Shown one piece after another: positions 62,116 through 64,000 of a stretch of DNA of 64,000 bases; position 1 is the stretch's first letter; every line of letters begins with the position of its first letter. The translations under genes and the position numbers were made by a program. The DNA lies in assembly GCA_947472795.1 (NCBI GenBank), contig CANJBL010000005.1, positions 62,001-126,000 of the forward strand. The letters are read 5' to 3'. The notes below the pieces were generated by a model, which saw only the letters and a list, made by a program, of their open reading frames with translations, was not told the origin of the DNA and made no database searches. Source of the stretch: Fidelibacterota bacterium. GTDB lineage: Bacteria > Pseudomonadota > Alphaproteobacteria > Rhodospirillales > Rhodospirillaceae.

Positions 62116-63173
62116 CCGCGACGGAAGACGCGCTCAAGGAGCGCATCCGCCGCGACGGCCCGATTTCGCTTGAAGCTTATATGAGCATCGTCACAGAAGC
62201 GTACTACGCACGCGGCGATGTCTTCGGGCGAGACGGCGACTTCATCACAGCCCCCGAGATCAGCCAGACTTTTGGCGAGCTCATCGGGCTCTGGTGTGCC
62301 GTTGTCTGGCAGAACATGGGCGCGCCTGCTTCGTTCCGCCTTGTGGAATGCGGGCCGGGGCGCGGCACGCTGATGAAGGATATCCTGCGCGCTGCTGCGC
62401 GCGCGCCGGGTTTTGCCACAGCCGCCGATATCCATCTCGTCGAGCGCAGCGAAGCCCTACGCGCGAAACAACGCGAGACATTAGCAACGTATTCCGTCAC
62501 CTGGCACGACGACATCGCACGCGTACCGGCCGGCCCACTGATCCTGGTCGCCAACGAATTTCTCGACGCTCTTCCCATCCGCCAGTTCGAAATGTCGGCG
62601 TCAGGATGGAAAGAACGCTTCGTCTCTCTCAATGAGCACGGCGCGCTCATGTTGCAGCTTCACGCCGGAGCGCCCACCTCGGCTCCCGCCGCACAGACGG
62701 GTGATCTCTTCGAGACCTCTCCATCAGTCACAGCTTTCATCGCAGATCTTGCGCGACGGTTGGCGGTGACCGGCGGTGCGGCTTTACTTATCGACTACGG
62801 CTATAAGGCCACAGCTCTTGGCGATACCTTGCAAGCCGTAGCGAAGCATAAACCCTGTGACATCTTTGACGCGCCCGGCGAGGCAGACCTGACCGCCCAT
62901 GTGAATTTCTCTGCCGTCGCCGACACAGCGACGGCGGCCGGTACGCGCGCATTCGGGCCCGTCGAACAGGGCGCATGGCTCAACCGTCTTGGCATTCAGG
63001 CGCGCGGCCTTCAGCTGGCGAAAGGCAAAGCCGCCGATGTGGCTGAAACCGTGAGCGCCGGAATCCGCCGCCTCACGCAACCCGACGCGATGGGCGTGCT
63101 TTTCAAGGTGATGGCCCTTGCACATCCTTCACTAGCCACGCCCGAAGGTTTCCAGCAGGATGGCGCCGCATGA
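62112..63173 (+). CDS. MidA/NDUFAF7-like SAM-dependent methyltransferase
   Basis: The 353-residue product belongs to the MidA (COG1565) family: ISLEAYMSIVTEAYYARGDVFGRDGDFITAPEISQTFGELIGLW, VECGPGRGTLMKDILRAA, LVANEFLDALPIRQF and LLIDYGYK. In mitochondria this protein (NDUFAF7) dimethylates an arginine of complex I; a similar role here is likely but not proven. Four-base ATGA overlaps link it to both lgt and pgeF. Confidence 0.88.
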   Translation: MTATEDALKERIRRDGPISLEAYMSIVTEAYYARGDVFGRDGDFITAPEISQTFGELIGLWCAVVWQNMGAPASFRLVECGPGRGTLMKDILRAAARAPGFATAADIHLVERSEALRAKQRETLATYSVTWHDDIARVPAGPLILVANEFLDALPIRQFEMSASGWKERFVSLNEHGALMLQLHAGAPTSAPAAQTGDLFETSPSVTAFIADLARRLAVTGGAALLIDYGYKATALGDTLQAVAKHKPCDIFDAPGEADLTAHVNFSAVADTATAAGTRAFGPVEQGAWLNRLGIQARGLQLAKGKAADVAETVSAGIRRLTQPDAMGVLFKVMALAHPSLATPEGFQQDGAA

Positions 63174-63970
63174 ACCGCCTCGCCCCAGAATCAGATGCTC
63201 AAGACTCAGATGTCGTGCACATCGACGCGCTCAGCGCCGTACGCGGCTTGCGTCATGGCTTCTTCACCCGCAACGGCGGTGAGTCGCAGGGGCTTTACGG
63301 TTCCAACAATTGCGCTTTCGGTTCGCAGGACTCTCGCGATGCCGTTGCCGCCAATCGCGCCGCCTGCGCCAAGCATCTGGGCGCATCAGCCCTTGTCACC
63401 GTCAAGCAGCGCCATACCACCGACGTGGTGATCGCGCGCACGCCCTTCAGCTGGGATGAAGCGCCCGATGCCGATGCGCTGGTCACGGCACGCAGGGGCT
63501 TGGCGCTCGGCATTCTCACCGCCGATTGCGTGCCCGTGCTTTTCGCCGACCCCGACGCCGCCATCATCGGCGCAGCGCATGCCGGCTGGCGCGGCGCCTT
63601 CGATGGCATTCTCGCCAACACCACGCTCGCCATGGAAAAGCTCGGTGCCAAGCGGCAAAACATCATTGCTGCCGTCGGACCTTGCATCGGTAAAGCGTCT
63701 TACGAAGTGGGACCCGAATTTGTGACACGCTTCACCGCGCGCGATCCGGCTTATGCCCGCTACTTCGGCAACACAAAAAGCGATGGCCATGCTTATTTCG
63801 ATCTGCCGGCCTTCGCCGCCGACCGGCTCAGGGAGGCCGGTGTCGGCACTGTTGTCGTGCAAGGCAGCGATACGTGCGGCGCAGAAAGTCAGTTCTTTAG
63901 CTATCGCCGGTCCACCTTGCGGCGCGAACCCGACTATGGCCGGCAACTTTCCGCCATTGTGATGACATAG
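63170..63970 (+). CDS. pgeF: Peptidoglycan editing factor PgeF
   Basis: PgeF (YfiH, formerly laccase-domain protein) keeps L-Ser out of the first position of peptidoglycan stem peptides. The 266-residue product has the three metal ligands in LVTVKQRHTTDV, GILTADCVPVLFADP and GAAHAGWRGAFDGIL, plus GPCIGKASYEVG. It ends at 63970; the last 30 bases of the window hold no gene that can be read. Confidence 0.92.
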   Translation: MNRLAPESDAQDSDVVHIDALSAVRGLRHGFFTRNGGESQGLYGSNNCAFGSQDSRDAVAANRAACAKHLGASALVTVKQRHTTDVVIARTPFSWDEAPDADALVTARRGLALGILTADCVPVLFADPDAAIIGAAHAGWRGAFDGILANTTLAMEKLGAKRQNIIAAVGPCIGKASYEVGPEFVTRFTARDPAYARYFGNTKSDGHAYFDLPAFAADRLREAGVGTVVVQGSDTCGAESQFFSYRRSTLRREPDYGRQLSAIVMT

Positions 63971-64000
63971 GCATGATGATCTAGGCATGCGCGCTCGATT

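Overview
The window is a GC-rich, densely coded chromosomal segment of an alphaproteobacterium. The lineage call rests on several traits: aerobic-type cobaltochelatase genes cobS-cobT next to bolA and a J-domain gene, an alphaproteobacterial HNH endonuclease, COQ7-type ubiquinone hydroxylase, ubiK, a PetP/PetR-like marR-ompR-kinase cluster beside ilvE, many GANTC sites in intergenic DNA, and palindromic repeats typical of this class. A soil-dwelling, Rhizomicrobium/Micropepsaceae-like organism would fit, but the genus cannot be fixed from the sequence alone. Almost all genes look like normal core chromosome. There is no phage, insertion sequence or CRISPR array.

Layout. 1-3035: the end of an EAL-domain gene, phoU, a small membrane protein, and a queE-queD-queC operon for the queuosine precursor preQ0, with gluQ (glutamyl-queuosine synthesis) at 8447. 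3032-6039: a remnant of a TonB-dependent receptor, a LuxI-type acyl-homoserine-lactone synthase with an almost textbook lux box upstream, a stretch of structured leader DNA, and a class III aminotransferase. 6044-9313: exported protein, tRNA-Leu(CAA), dsbB-coq7, HNH endonuclease, gluQ. 9297-14878: a TonB receptor / YfiR / CHASE8-type hybrid kinase signalling operon. 14945-21730: xerD, an exported helical protein and a tiny membrane protein, then divergently aroK-aroB and a CNNM/CorC transporter, then a CBS protein. 21735-28060: bolA, dnaJ-like, cobS-cobT, a small ABM-like gene, rpmB and two hypotheticals. 28189-35505: Nudix protein, accA, a threonine-codon leader peptide with terminator ahead of asd, pgk-gap, and a polyphosphate:AMP phosphotransferase.

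35754-45347: a DUF1501/DUF1800 pair, an FTR1 iron permease fused to a cytochrome c domain behind a Fur-box-like site, an exported protein, an agmatine-deiminase homologue lacking its catalytic cysteine, a PotD-like binding protein, and a folM-folB pair. 45348-45819 is a gene-free, GANTC-rich stretch with a perfect DnaA box. 45820-50493: uvrC, pgsA, moaD, TPR-methyltransferase, moaE. 50500-53660: a divergent substrate-binding protein and TonB receptor separated by two matching 24-bp operators with the 8-8-8 architecture of ModE (Mo-box) sites. 53716-63970: ilvE, marR, a two-component system, a TetR/COQ9-like gene, proC, ybjN, ubiK, two tandem long hairpin repeats, hldD, lgt, a MidA-type methyltransferase and pgeF.

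The most interesting items are regulatory: the predicted Mo-box pair in front of an outer-membrane receptor beside molybdopterin genes, the threonine attenuator before asd, the lux box before an orphan luxI, and the receptor-YfiR-kinase operon.
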